Shown here: piece by piece, positions 16,543-25,700 of the stretch
Layout: the number at the start of each line of letters is the position of its first letter
Position numbering within the stretch: position 1 is the first letter of the stretch
Assembly: GCF_002968295.1 (NCBI RefSeq)
Contig: NZ_CP134399.1
Coordinates: 4,464,001 to 4,528,000 of the forward strand
Length of the DNA: 64,000 nucleotides
Reading direction: 5' to 3'
Source: Mycobacterium sp. ITM-2016-00317
GTDB taxonomy: Bacteria > Actinomycetota > Actinomycetes > Mycobacteriales > Mycobacteriaceae
Program-made: the position numbers and the translations under genes
The notes under the pieces: generated by a model
What the model was told of the DNA's origin: nothing
Seen by the model: the letters and a program-made list of their open reading frames with translations, nothing else
Database searches by the model: none

Positions 16543-16908
16543 TCATCTCTTGCGCTTGGGCGCTTTCCTCGTGCGGTTGACCTCGACCGCCTCCCGAACC
16601 AACGCCATGAAGGCTTCCCGGTCCAACTCGTCGTCTTCCCGAAGGTCGATGGCGCGACGGACAGTCGCGTCGAGACTCGCGTTGAAGAGGCCGTCGGGGT
16701 CGCCGACGGACGCACCGTTGGCGAAGGTGACCTTCACCTTGTCCTTGTACGTCTCCACGGTGCAGATCAGGCCGTCGAGCGAGAACACCGGTACGCCATC
16801 GGGATTCGACGGCTTCCGCCACTTGATCTCCTCGACCGCAGCGGGTTCGGCCGCTGTGATCAACGACCGGATCTCCTCCACCCGGTCGATACGCCAATCC
16901 TGGGTCAT
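16543..16908 (-). CDS. DUF1801 (YdhG/YobT-like) protein
   Basis: 121 residues. The family pattern EEIKWRKPSNPDGVPVFSLD, then VKVTFANGASVGDP and the closing LREDDELDREAFMALVREAV, matches DUF1801 domain proteins, a small alpha/beta fold related to frataxin-like YdhG. No enzymatic residues are known. The C-terminus is a short basic tail (RTRKAPKRKR). Confidence 0.82.
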   Translation of the reverse strand: MTQDWRIDRVEEIRSLITAAEPAAVEEIKWRKPSNPDGVPVFSLDGLICTVETYKDKVKVTFANGASVGDPDGLFNASLDATVRRAIDLREDDELDREAFMALVREAVEVNRTRKAPKRKR

Positions 16909-16961
16909 CTCACGAATGTACGTCCGAAACTCTGCGGCCCACGCGAGAACTCGACCGGCAC

Positions 16962-17369
16962 TCAGCGCACAACGCCGACGATGAGAATCAGCGTCGCGGC
17001 GACCATCGCCGGCACCAGCGACACCAGCAGCGCGTTGACGAGGCCTTCCTTGACCGCAGACGCCACGTGCTCACCGGCCGCGCCCGGCGCGAACTTCCGG
17101 CCGGCGCCCCAGATCGCTGCGAGCTGAGTTGCCAACCAATTCGCATATGCGCCGTACACCAGCAGGGCCACCGCGACGACCTGCCAACCGTGACTCAAGT
17201 TCACGTAGGGCCACAGCAGACCCACGACAACGAGTAGCGGGCCGTTCGTCATGCCCTGCAGATGACTGGCCAACCCCATGCGCGGATTCTTCAGCGCCGG
17301 AACCGCAACACCCGTGATGAGCCCGAGAAGGAAGAGGATCAGGCCCAGCGCGAACAGCAGCGTCTTCAT
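16962..17369 (-). CDS. Hydroxylaminobenzene mutase / styrene-oxide-isomerase-like membrane protein
   Basis: 135 residues with four membrane helices. The early pattern GLITGVAVPALKNPRMGLASH followed by LQGMTNGPLLVVVG resembles HabA-type mutases and the related styrene oxide isomerase StyC, both small membrane isomerases. Whether the protein isomerises anything here is unknown; many mycobacterial members are uncharacterised. It stands alone, in the same direction as the DUF1801 gene 53 bp downstream. Confidence 0.7.
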   Translation of the reverse strand: MKTLLFALGLILFLLGLITGVAVPALKNPRMGLASHLQGMTNGPLLVVVGLLWPYVNLSHGWQVVAVALLVYGAYANWLATQLAAIWGAGRKFAPGAAGEHVASAVKEGLVNALLVSLVPAMVAATLILIVGVVR

Positions 17370-17567
17370 TGTCGGATCCTAGGGACCAACTCATGTGACT
17401 GTCAGTTGCAGACGGTCGGGGTTGTCGGACTGACCGGTCCTGAGCGAGTCGTCACCGATCGTCGTCCGCTTCGCAACCGAGACGGTCGGGCTCAGCACGC
17501 CCGATCCCGTTGCCGCCCTGGCACTGTGGCACCGGCCCCTCAAAGACGCCGACGCCGACTCGGTCGT

Positions 17568-17969
17568 TTAGTCAACTCCGAACTTGGCCCGGGCTTCCTC
17601 CGAGACGGGAGTGAACAGGTTGACCAGGTTTCCATCCGGATCCCGGAACAACAGAGTCCGGTTTCCCCACGGCATCGTTGTCGGTTCGGTGACCACTTCG
17701 GGGACGTGCCCGCGAAGTCGCTCCCACTCGGCGTCCACGTCGTCGACGATGAATTCGATGATCGCCGTACGGTTTGCCGCCGGCTCGGCAGATCCAATCC
17801 CGAACAGCGGTACGGTTTTGTCGCTGCCGATGGCCAGCGTGCCGACAGCGGTGGGGATCTCCGCGAAGAGTTCGTTACCCCAGGTGGCGGTGGCGCCGGT
17901 GACCATTTCGTAGAACGTGACGAGCTGTTTCACGTCGGCAGTGATGATGCGGGTCGAAACGAATTTCAT
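17568..17969 (-). CDS. VOC-family (glyoxalase/bleomycin-resistance-like) protein
   Basis: 133 residues from ATG 17969, which has a strong GGAGGAG ribosome site. The ends of the fold are clear: KFVSTRIITADVKQLVTFYE at the start and GNRTLLFRDPDGNLVNLFTP near the end, with the metal-type Glu in EFIVDD. Reaction unknown. It is separated from ychF by about 170 bp that hold nothing else I can support. Confidence 0.85.
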   Translation of the reverse strand: MKFVSTRIITADVKQLVTFYEMVTGATATWGNELFAEIPTAVGTLAIGSDKTVPLFGIGSAEPAANRTAIIEFIVDDVDAEWERLRGHVPEVVTEPTTMPWGNRTLLFRDPDGNLVNLFTPVSEEARAKFGVD

Positions 17970-18142
17970 CGGCACGTACTCCTCCGGGTGTCTGGACGAA
18001 CCCCACGATAGGTACGCACCCCGACAAGGCGTGGTGAAGAGGACTCCACCCCGTCGAATACGCACGACTGTGGGCCCTGTGCACGGAAAACGCGCCGATC
18101 GAGTGCATATCCCCCACACTCGCGAGCGCGTACCCCAGCGAC

Positions 18143-19216
18143 CTACACGTTGAAGCGGAACTCCACCACGTCGCCGTCGGCCATCACGTAGTCCTTGCCT
18201 TCGATCCGGACCTTGCCGGCGGCCTTGGCCGCCGCCATCGAGCCGGCCTCCATCAGATCGTCGAAGGACACGACCTCGGCCTTGATGAAGCCCTTCTCGA
18301 AGTCGGAGTGGATGACCCCGGCCGCCTTGGGCGCGGTGTCGCCCTGGTGGATCGTCCAGGCCCGCGCCTCCTTGGGCCCGGCGGTCAGGTAGGTCTGCAG
18401 CTTCAGCGTGTGGAAACCGGCCCGCGCCAGCGCATCCAGGCCGCGTTCGGTCTGACCGATCGATTCCAGCAGCTCGGCCGCCGACTCGTCGTCGAGCTCC
18501 TGCAACTCGGCCTCGATCTTGGCGTCGAGGAACACCGCGTCGGCCGGCGCCACCAGCTCGCGCAGCTCCGCGACCCGCTTCTCATCGGTGAGCACCGACT
18601 CGTCGGCGTTGAACACGTACAGGAAAGGCTTGGAGGTCAACAGGTTCAGCTCGCGCAGCAGTGACACGTCCACGCCGGCAGAGAACAGCGTCTTGCCGGT
18701 GTCGAGCACCTTGGCGGCCGCTGCGGCCGCGTCGTACACCGGGCGGCGGTCCTTGTGCGTGCGGGCTTCCTTCTCCAGCCGGGGCAGCGCGCGCTCCAGC
18801 GTCTGCATGTCGGCCAGGATCAGCTCGGTCTCGATCACCTCGATGTCGGACTTGGGGTCGACCCGGCCGTCGACGTGCACGACGTCGTCGTCGGCAAACA
18901 CCCGCACCACCTGGCAGATCGCGTCACTTTCCCGGATATTGGCCAGGAACTTGTTGCCCAACCCCGCCCCCTCGGAGGCGCCCTTCACGATGCCGGCGAT
19001 GTCGACGAAGGTGACCGGCGCCGGCACGATCTTCTCCGACCCGAACATCCGGGCGAGCTCGGTCAACCGAGGATCGGGAAGCGCCACCACTCCCTCGTTC
19101 GGTTCGATCGTCGCGAACGGGTAGTTGGCAGCCAACACGTTGTTGCGTGTCAGCGCGTTGAACAAGGTCGACTTACCCACGTTCGGCAGTCCGACGATTC
19201 CCAGATTGAGGCCCAC
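18143..19216 (-). CDS. ychF: Redox-regulated ATPase/GTPase YchF (Obg family)
   Basis: 357 residues from GTG 19216, the start that gives the standard YchF N-terminus (LNLGIVGLPNVGKSTLFNAL) and the same length as the M. tuberculosis protein. P-loop GLPNVGKST, switch region NYPFATIEPNEG, G3 DIAGIVKGA, and in place of the GTP-specific NKxD the ATP-type NADES. The C-terminal TGS domain ends in the conserved KDYVMADGDVVEFRFNV. YchF binds ribosomes and has roles in stress response. Divergently oriented to the DUF6542 gene, as in M. tuberculosis. Confidence 0.97.
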   Translation of the reverse strand: MGLNLGIVGLPNVGKSTLFNALTRNNVLAANYPFATIEPNEGVVALPDPRLTELARMFGSEKIVPAPVTFVDIAGIVKGASEGAGLGNKFLANIRESDAICQVVRVFADDDVVHVDGRVDPKSDIEVIETELILADMQTLERALPRLEKEARTHKDRRPVYDAAAAAAKVLDTGKTLFSAGVDVSLLRELNLLTSKPFLYVFNADESVLTDEKRVAELRELVAPADAVFLDAKIEAELQELDDESAAELLESIGQTERGLDALARAGFHTLKLQTYLTAGPKEARAWTIHQGDTAPKAAGVIHSDFEKGFIKAEVVSFDDLMEAGSMAAAKAAGKVRIEGKDYVMADGDVVEFRFNV

Positions 19217-19298
19217 GGGAACCACAGTCTAGGCCGTGTGACCGCCACACCCCCCATCGCTGGCGGCGTCTGATTGCCGAAACCGGTACGGTCGACCT

Positions 19299-20363
19299 GT
19301 GTCAGATCAGCGCGCGCGGCCGTCGGTGGCTTCGGATCACCGCTCCGCGCACCCCCATATCGCAGGGATTCCGTGGTGGGGCGCCATTCTGACAGCGGTG
19401 ATCGCGTCCCTGATCGGGTTCGCTTTCGACGCCGGATCAGGCAACGGCGCACTGACCGGCGCCTTCGCCACGCTGTACGTCCTCGGTTGCCTGATCGCGG
19501 TTCTGGCCGTGCAGCAGTCGGGCGTGTTCACCGCGGTGGTCCAGCCGCCGTTGGTGTTGTTCGTCATAGTGCCCGCCGCGTACTTCCTGATGAGCAGCAG
19601 CGACATCCACGGTCTCAAGGACATCCTGATCAACTGCGGTTACCCGCTGATCCAGCGATTCCCGCTGATGTTCTTCACCTCGGCGGCGGTCCTGCTGATC
19701 GGGCTCGCCCGCTGGTACTTCGCGAAGTCGGCCGCCCCGGCCAGTGCGACCGAGCCCCGCCGCGCCACCCCGAACGCGGCCGGACTTGTGGCGAAACTGA
19801 CCTCGTTCATCGGCGGCACGGCGACGCCCGAGGGCGACGAACAGCCGAGGAAGCGCCGTACCGCCGACCGACGCCGCACCGCACCGCGGACCGCCGCCGA
19901 GCGATCGGCCCGCGGAGCGCGGCCGGCAAAGCGTGCGGCCCCGCCGCGGTCCCGACACTCGCGGGCTCCGGAGACCGAGGTCATCGATCCCGTCACCGAC
20001 CGGCCGCGCCGACGCAGGCCGCGGCCCGAGGATCCCGCATCGTCGGAGCCGCGTCGCCGTCCCCGCCCGTCCTCCGCACATGAGCCCCGCGAGTCGCGCG
20101 AACCGCGCTCACGGCGCGAACCGCCGGCGCCCCGCGAGCGCCGACCGTCGTACGACCGCCACGACCGGGACCGGCCACAGCGCCGCAGCCGGTTCGACGG
20201 CTACGAGCCGCTGGACGCGTACGACGCGACGGGATCGAGCAGCCACCATCCGGTCTCCCGCGTGCGCTACCGCGGCGACGACCCGACGGAACGTCCGGAG
20301 TACCGGCCCCGCAGGCGAAGCCCGCGCGACGCCGACGCCGACCGGTGGGAATACGACATCTGA
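19299..20363 (+). CDS. DUF6542-type membrane protein with long Arg-rich tail
   Basis: 354 residues. Residues about 25-150 hold four membrane helices; from about residue 185 to the end the protein is a low-complexity, strongly basic cytoplasmic tail (RRRTAPRT, RRRRPRPE, RRRPRPSS and so on) rich in Arg, Pro and Ser. The same partner of ychF occurs in M. tuberculosis (Rv1111c by memory). The tail may bind nucleic acid, ribosomes or anionic lipid; this is inference only. Confidence 0.85.
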   Translation: MSDQRARPSVASDHRSAHPHIAGIPWWGAILTAVIASLIGFAFDAGSGNGALTGAFATLYVLGCLIAVLAVQQSGVFTAVVQPPLVLFVIVPAAYFLMSSSDIHGLKDILINCGYPLIQRFPLMFFTSAAVLLIGLARWYFAKSAAPASATEPRRATPNAAGLVAKLTSFIGGTATPEGDEQPRKRRTADRRRTAPRTAAERSARGARPAKRAAPPRSRHSRAPETEVIDPVTDRPRRRRPRPEDPASSEPRRRPRPSSAHEPRESREPRSRREPPAPRERRPSYDRHDRDRPQRRSRFDGYEPLDAYDATGSSSHHPVSRVRYRGDDPTERPEYRPRRRSPRDADADRWEYDI

Positions 20364-20377
20364 CGCGACCGGTCCGG

Positions 20378-22176
20378 TCAGGGGGCGGCGCGCAGGAAAC
20401 GGCCTGCCGCCTCGACCGCAGGCCCGGAACTGTCCGCGTCGCTGACGAACACGGCGAGCGCGAGGTCGCCGCGGATCCCGACGAACCAGCCGTGGGCACG
20501 CACGTCGTCATCCTCGGGATGCATGTACTCGGCGGTGCCCGTCTTGCCCAGCAGGCCGGGGATGTCCTGTAACTGACTGGCCGTGCCGCCGGTGATCGTC
20601 TCCCGCATCATGGCTTGCACCTGCTCGTCGACGTTCGGCGGCAGCGGATCCGGGGTGCGGTCGGGCACGGCCGGCTCCCCCTCGACGATCGTCGGCGCCG
20701 GCACCGAGCCCCGTGCCAGGGTGGCCGCCACCAGCGCCATACCGAACGGCGACGCGGTCACCTGGCCCTGTCCGATGCCCTCCTCGACCCGCAGCGCGGA
20801 CGTGTCGGCCACCGGCACGTTGCCCGTCACGGTCGTCATGCCGGGGGCCACGAAGTCGATGCCGAGGCCCAGCTGGGCCGCGGCTCTGGTCAGGCCGTCC
20901 GGGGGCAGGTCGACCGCGAGCCGACCCATCGTGGTGTTGCAGGACCGCGCGAACGCGGTGTGCAGCGGGACGTCGCCGAGCTCGAAGTTGTTGTTGGGGA
21001 TCTGGCGGCCCTCGATGTTCTCGGTGCCCGGGCAGCTGACGATACTGTCGGGGGTGACCTGCCCGGCCTGCAGCGCCGCGGACACCGTCACCGTCTTGAA
21101 TGTCGAACCCGGCGGGTAGAGGCCGGTCAGCGCGATCGCGCCCTGCGCGTCGGCCGGGACGTTCTGCGCGACGACGAGCATGTCGCCGGTCGAGGGCTGG
21201 ATGGCCACGATCGCCGCCGGCGTCGGCAGCGGCGCCAGCGCGGCCTCGGCGGCCAGCTGCATGCCGATGTCGAGCGTGCTCGCGATGTCGCCGACGGGCT
21301 CGGCGTCCCGGCCGCCCACCCGCTTGGCGCCTGCGGTGGTCTCGGCCGACACCGCCCATCCCGCCGCGGCGTCGGTGCGCTGCTGCCAGAGCTCGGTCAG
21401 GCTGGCAACGTCGGTGAGGCCAGCGTCCGGTCGGTGGCCAGCAGCCGCGTCTGCGGGCGCAGCGTCACGTGCGGCTGCGCGGCCAGTTGCTCCTGGATGG
21501 GGGCCAGGTCCTCCTCGCGCAGCGTGACCGCGGTGACCGGCTTGTCGGCCGCCGCGGCGAGGTCGCCCGCCAGCGACTGCGGCGTGATGCCCGGGGCGAT
21601 CGGATTGAGCAGCGCGGCAACGGCGTCGACGTCCGCGCCAGGCGCGACGTCGACGAGGGTGACGACGTGCTGGGTGAGCAGTTCGGCGCCAGTGCGGTCC
21701 AGCACCCGGGCCGCCGGTTGCGGCACGAGCGTGCTGTAGGACAGCGGCCCCTCGCCGAGACCGGGCGCGACGGTGGCCGGATCCCACGCGATCGTCCAGT
21801 TCTGCCCGTCCTCGGTCGCCCTGCCTTCGGTGGTGTAGGTCCACTCGTTGCGCTTCTCGGGTCCGAACCGCCATGCCGCCGCCAGCGTGAACGTCGCCGC
21901 GTTCTCGTCGCGCTGCGTCGACCGCACCTCGAAGCGCACGTCGGTGCCCAGGCTGGCGTAGAGCGCGCCGAGAGTGTCCGCCGCCGCCGTGTCGTCGTCG
22001 GTCATCGCCGCGGCGGCCGCGGCGTCACCGCGGCTGAGCGCCTCGGCGAAGCCGTTCACGGTGGACTCCAGCCGGTCCTGGGTGTCGCTGCAGCCGGCGA
22101 GCAGCAGGACGGCGAGCAAGACGATGGTGAAACCGCGGCGCAGGAAGGTCACGTTCGTCGAACGTACCCGCAGCAC
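20378..22176 (-). pseudogene. Penicillin-binding lipoprotein (transpeptidase), frameshifted
   Basis: Two frames add up to one class B PBP of about 599 residues. The first frame (22176 to TGA at 21397-21399) has a lipoprotein signal with lipobox LLAGC and an NTF2-like/MecA-N domain, ending LASPTLPA. The second frame resumes at LTELWQQR and contains all transpeptidase motifs: STFK near 21100, SCN at 20936-20944 and KTG at 20537-20545. Restoring one C after GCC at about 21400 joins them smoothly. The layout resembles the M. tuberculosis penicillin-binding lipoprotein Rv2864c. Either a true null allele or a one-base sequence error; I favour error. Confidence 0.85.
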
Positions 22177-22194
22177 ACACCCGCAGGCACGGGG

Positions 22195-22728
22195 TCAGGG
22201 CGTCTTCTTCGCCGCGGCTTTCTTGGCCGGCGTCTTCTTGGCGGGTGTCTTCTTCGCGGGTGTCTTCTCCGCGGGCGTCTTCTTCACCGGCGCCTTCTTC
22301 GCAGCAGCCTTCTTCACCGGCGCCTTCCTCGCAGCAGCCTTCTCGACGGGCGTCTTCTTCGCAGCAGCCTTCTTCACCGCCGCCTTCTTCACCGCAGCCT
22401 TCTTCACCGCCGCCTTCTTGGCGGGCGCAGGCTCCGGCGCCCGCACGGCCTCTACGGCAGGCGCGGGCTCCGGTCGGCTGTCCGAGTCATGGTCGGGGAC
22501 CTGGCGGGCGGAGACCGCGTGACCGAGCCCGACGATGAGCGCGATGGGCCACTCGATCAGCTGGGCGGCCGCCAATCCGCCCAGCACCCCGTAGAAGGCC
22601 ACGTCCTCGGGCGGCGGGATCCGCACCCGCCCGATCACCGGCAGCTGCACGGAGAACTTCTCGGCCTCACGCACCAGTTTCGATACATCCCGGTGGTCTG
22701 CCACGAATGATCGTGCCGATTCCCACAT
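22195..22728 (-). CDS. Membrane protein with Lys/Ala repeat (histone-H1-like) tail
   Basis: 177 residues from ATG 22728, chosen because GGAGG lies five bases upstream. The N-terminal half is a compact domain with one or two membrane helices (YGVLGGLAAAQLIEWPIALIVGLGHAV); the C-terminal 75 residues are repeats of the type AAVKK, AAAKKTP, APVKK, TPAKK, like histone H1 or HupB tails, which bind DNA. A membrane segment joined to such a tail could tether DNA to the membrane (inference). The same frame is continuous with the upstream ATPase, so the alternative is that this is the ATPase C-terminus. Confidence 0.7.
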   Translation of the reverse strand: MWESARSFVADHRDVSKLVREAEKFSVQLPVIGRVRIPPPEDVAFYGVLGGLAAAQLIEWPIALIVGLGHAVSARQVPDHDSDSRPEPAPAVEAVRAPEPAPAKKAAVKKAAVKKAAVKKAAAKKTPVEKAAARKAPVKKAAAKKAPVKKTPAEKTPAKKTPAKKTPAKKAAAKKTP

Positions 22729-25700
22729 CTCATCCTCCATTCGGGGCAGGTAGCTCCCACCGCTGACGCCAGGTTGGTTAGCCTGTCCAACATGTCTGAG
22801 ATTCCACGCTCGGTCGGGCCCGACGCGCTGATCGTCACCGGCGTGCGACTGCTGACCCCTCCGCTGCGTGCGGTCTACGCCGTCCTGGTCCGCGCGGGCC
22901 TGCTCAAGATCGACGACTGACAGCTTCTCGCGGGCCTCTTCGGCCAGCGAGCGCATCCCGGCGGCGAGGCGTTCCAGCGCACCGGGTGCCACGCTCGGCA
23001 GCGCACCGGCGATCCCGGCGGCCGCGGCTGCCTGAGCCCACCCGATCGGACCGACCGGGGTACAGCCGAAGAGCTGGCTGACCCCCGGTGTGCTGATCAC
23101 CCCGGCCATCACCGCGAGTGTCCCGACGTTCGTCGCCACCACCAGCCGGCCGCGCGAGTCCGTCAGCGTCTGACCCATCTGGGTCAGCACCAACCCGATC
23201 AACCCCATCGTCGCCGCCCGTTGCGGCGTCCCGGTCGCCCGGCCGAACACCCAGGCCAGCGTGCCGCCGCTCGCGGTGGACGCCCCGCGCATCCAGATCG
23301 CCCGCCACAACGCCGCCTCGCTGCGTTCGCCGGTGATCTGGTCGCCGGTCTGGGGGCTGACCGCCAGCGCCGCGGCCGGCAGCGCGTCGGTGAGCAGGTT
23401 GATCAGCAGGATCTGGCGCGCGTTCAATGCGGGCCGGCCCATCAGCAGGCTGGTGATCAGCGCGAAGCTGACTTCGCCGATGTTGTGCCCCACCAGCATG
23501 GACACCGCCGAGCTCACCCGCTGCCACAGTTGCTGACCCTCGTCGAGCGCGTTGATGAGCGCCCCGATCTCACCGTCGAGCAGCATCACGTCGGCCGCGG
23601 TGCGGGCCGGGTCGCTGCCCGACGACACCACCCCGACGCCGACGGTCGCGGCGCGGATCGCGGCGGCGTCGTTGGCGCCGTCCCCGACCATCGCCGTCAC
23701 CAGGTCGGCCGACTCGAGCGCCTGCACCACCTGGACCTTGTGCTCGGGTGCCATCCGGGCGAAAACCCGGCGGGTCCGGGCGGCCTCGACCCGGTCCTCG
23801 GTGGTCAGCCGCTCCCATTCCGGGCCGGTCATGACCTCGTCGGCGGCCACGGTCAACCCGAGCGAGCCGGCCACCACCGCGGCCGTGACGGGATGATCAC
23901 CGGTGATCAGCCGCACCCCGATCCCCCGTGCCTGCAACTCCTCGAGCAGCGGTCGCGCACTCGCACGGGCGGTGTCGGCCATCCCGATCACCCCGAGCGG
24001 GGTCATCCCGGAAGTACACAGGTCGGCCAGTGCAGCGGGATCGGTCGCGACGGCCGCGGCCTGGTCTGCGGTGAGCTCCCGTTCGGCGACCACCAGCACC
24101 CGCATACCGCCGGCGGTCATGTCGTCGATGCGGCGCGTCACCTCCGCCCGGCTGTCGGCCAGTGCCGCCGTCACCGCCTCCGGCGCGCCCTTGACCGAGA
24201 GCCGGGTACCGATCAGCGCCGCGGCAAACGGCCGGTCGGACTGGAACGGCAGCCGGGCATCGGTGCCCCCGGGGAACACCCCGGCGTCGGCGGCGGCCAC
24301 CCGCACGGCGTCGTCGGTGGCGTGGTCGGAGTGCTGACCGGTGGTGGGCCGCACCGTGTGCACCGCGGCGTCGAGCACCTGCCTCGCGTCGACGCCGTCG
24401 AGCGGCTGCACCGACGTGACCCGCAGCCGGTTCTCGCTCAGCGTTCCGGTCTTGTCGAAGCACACGACGTCCAGCCGGGCGAACGCCTCGACCGCACGCG
24501 GATTGCGGATCAACACCGACGAACTGGTCAACCGGCGGGCGGCGGCCGACTGGGCCAGCGTGACCACCAGCGGCAGACCCTCGGGCACCGCGGCCACCGC
24601 GATGGCCACGCCGCTGGCGACGGCGTCGTGTAACGGGGTGCCGCGCAGCAGGCTGAGCACGCCGACCACACCGCCGCCGGCCAGGCTCCACGGCAGCGCC
24701 CTGTTGGTGATGCGGCTCAGCTGCGCCTGCAACCCCACCTTGCGGGCCTTGCGGCTGGTCATCGCCGCCACCCGGTTCATCTGCGCGGCGGGCCCGACGG
24801 CGGTCACCACCGCGGTGACCCGGCCGGCCACCAAGGTGGTGCCGGAGTAGAGCATGCACGCGCGCTCGGCCAGCGGTGCGCCCGGTGTCGCGTCGACGTG
24901 CTTGGCCACCGGCAGTGATTCCCCGGTCAACGCGGATTCGTCGGCCTCGGCGGCGTCGGCGGCGATGATCCGGGCGTCGGCGGGGATCACCTCTCCGGCC
25001 CTGACCCGGATCACGTCGCCGGGCACCAGCTCGGCCGCACGCACGTCCTCGTAGTCGCTATCGCGCCCGGCGCCGGTGAGCCGCCGCGCGAGCGGCTCCT
25101 GCACGGCCAGCAGCCCGCTCAGAATCCGCTCGGCGTGCAGGGTCTGTTCAGCCGAGATCGCGGTGTTGAGCAGTTGCACGCCGCCCACCAAAACCGCGTC
25201 GAGCGGAGAGCCCAGCAACGCGGTGGCCGCGGCTCCCGTCGCCAGGATCGTGGTGATCGGATCGGACAGATCCTCGCGCACCACACCGACGAAATCGCTG
25301 ACAACGCCCCAGGAGCGGGATGCGGCGGCGGCGAGCGGCCGCACGCCGGCGGGCAGCGAAGGCTCCGGGTTCCCGGAGGAACCGGACGACGACTGCGTGC
25401 GTGGGAGCAGCCGCTGCACCTCGTCCACCGGCAGTGCGTGCCAGTCGTGTCCGGGTTCCGGGTGCGGCAGCGCCTCGCCGAACACCTCCTCGCCCCTGCG
25501 GTAGCCCGCCCACAGCGCCGCGGTGGCCGCCGCGCTTCCCGCGACCGGCCCGGAACCGAGAACGTCGGGCAACAGCATCACCGCACCGAGCGCCGACGCA
25601 CTGGCCGACATCTCGACGCCCCGGGCGACGGCATGCCGCGCCGCCGGCAGCGCGTGCACCACCCGCCACACCCCGGCGAGATCGGGCAGCAGAATGTCTG

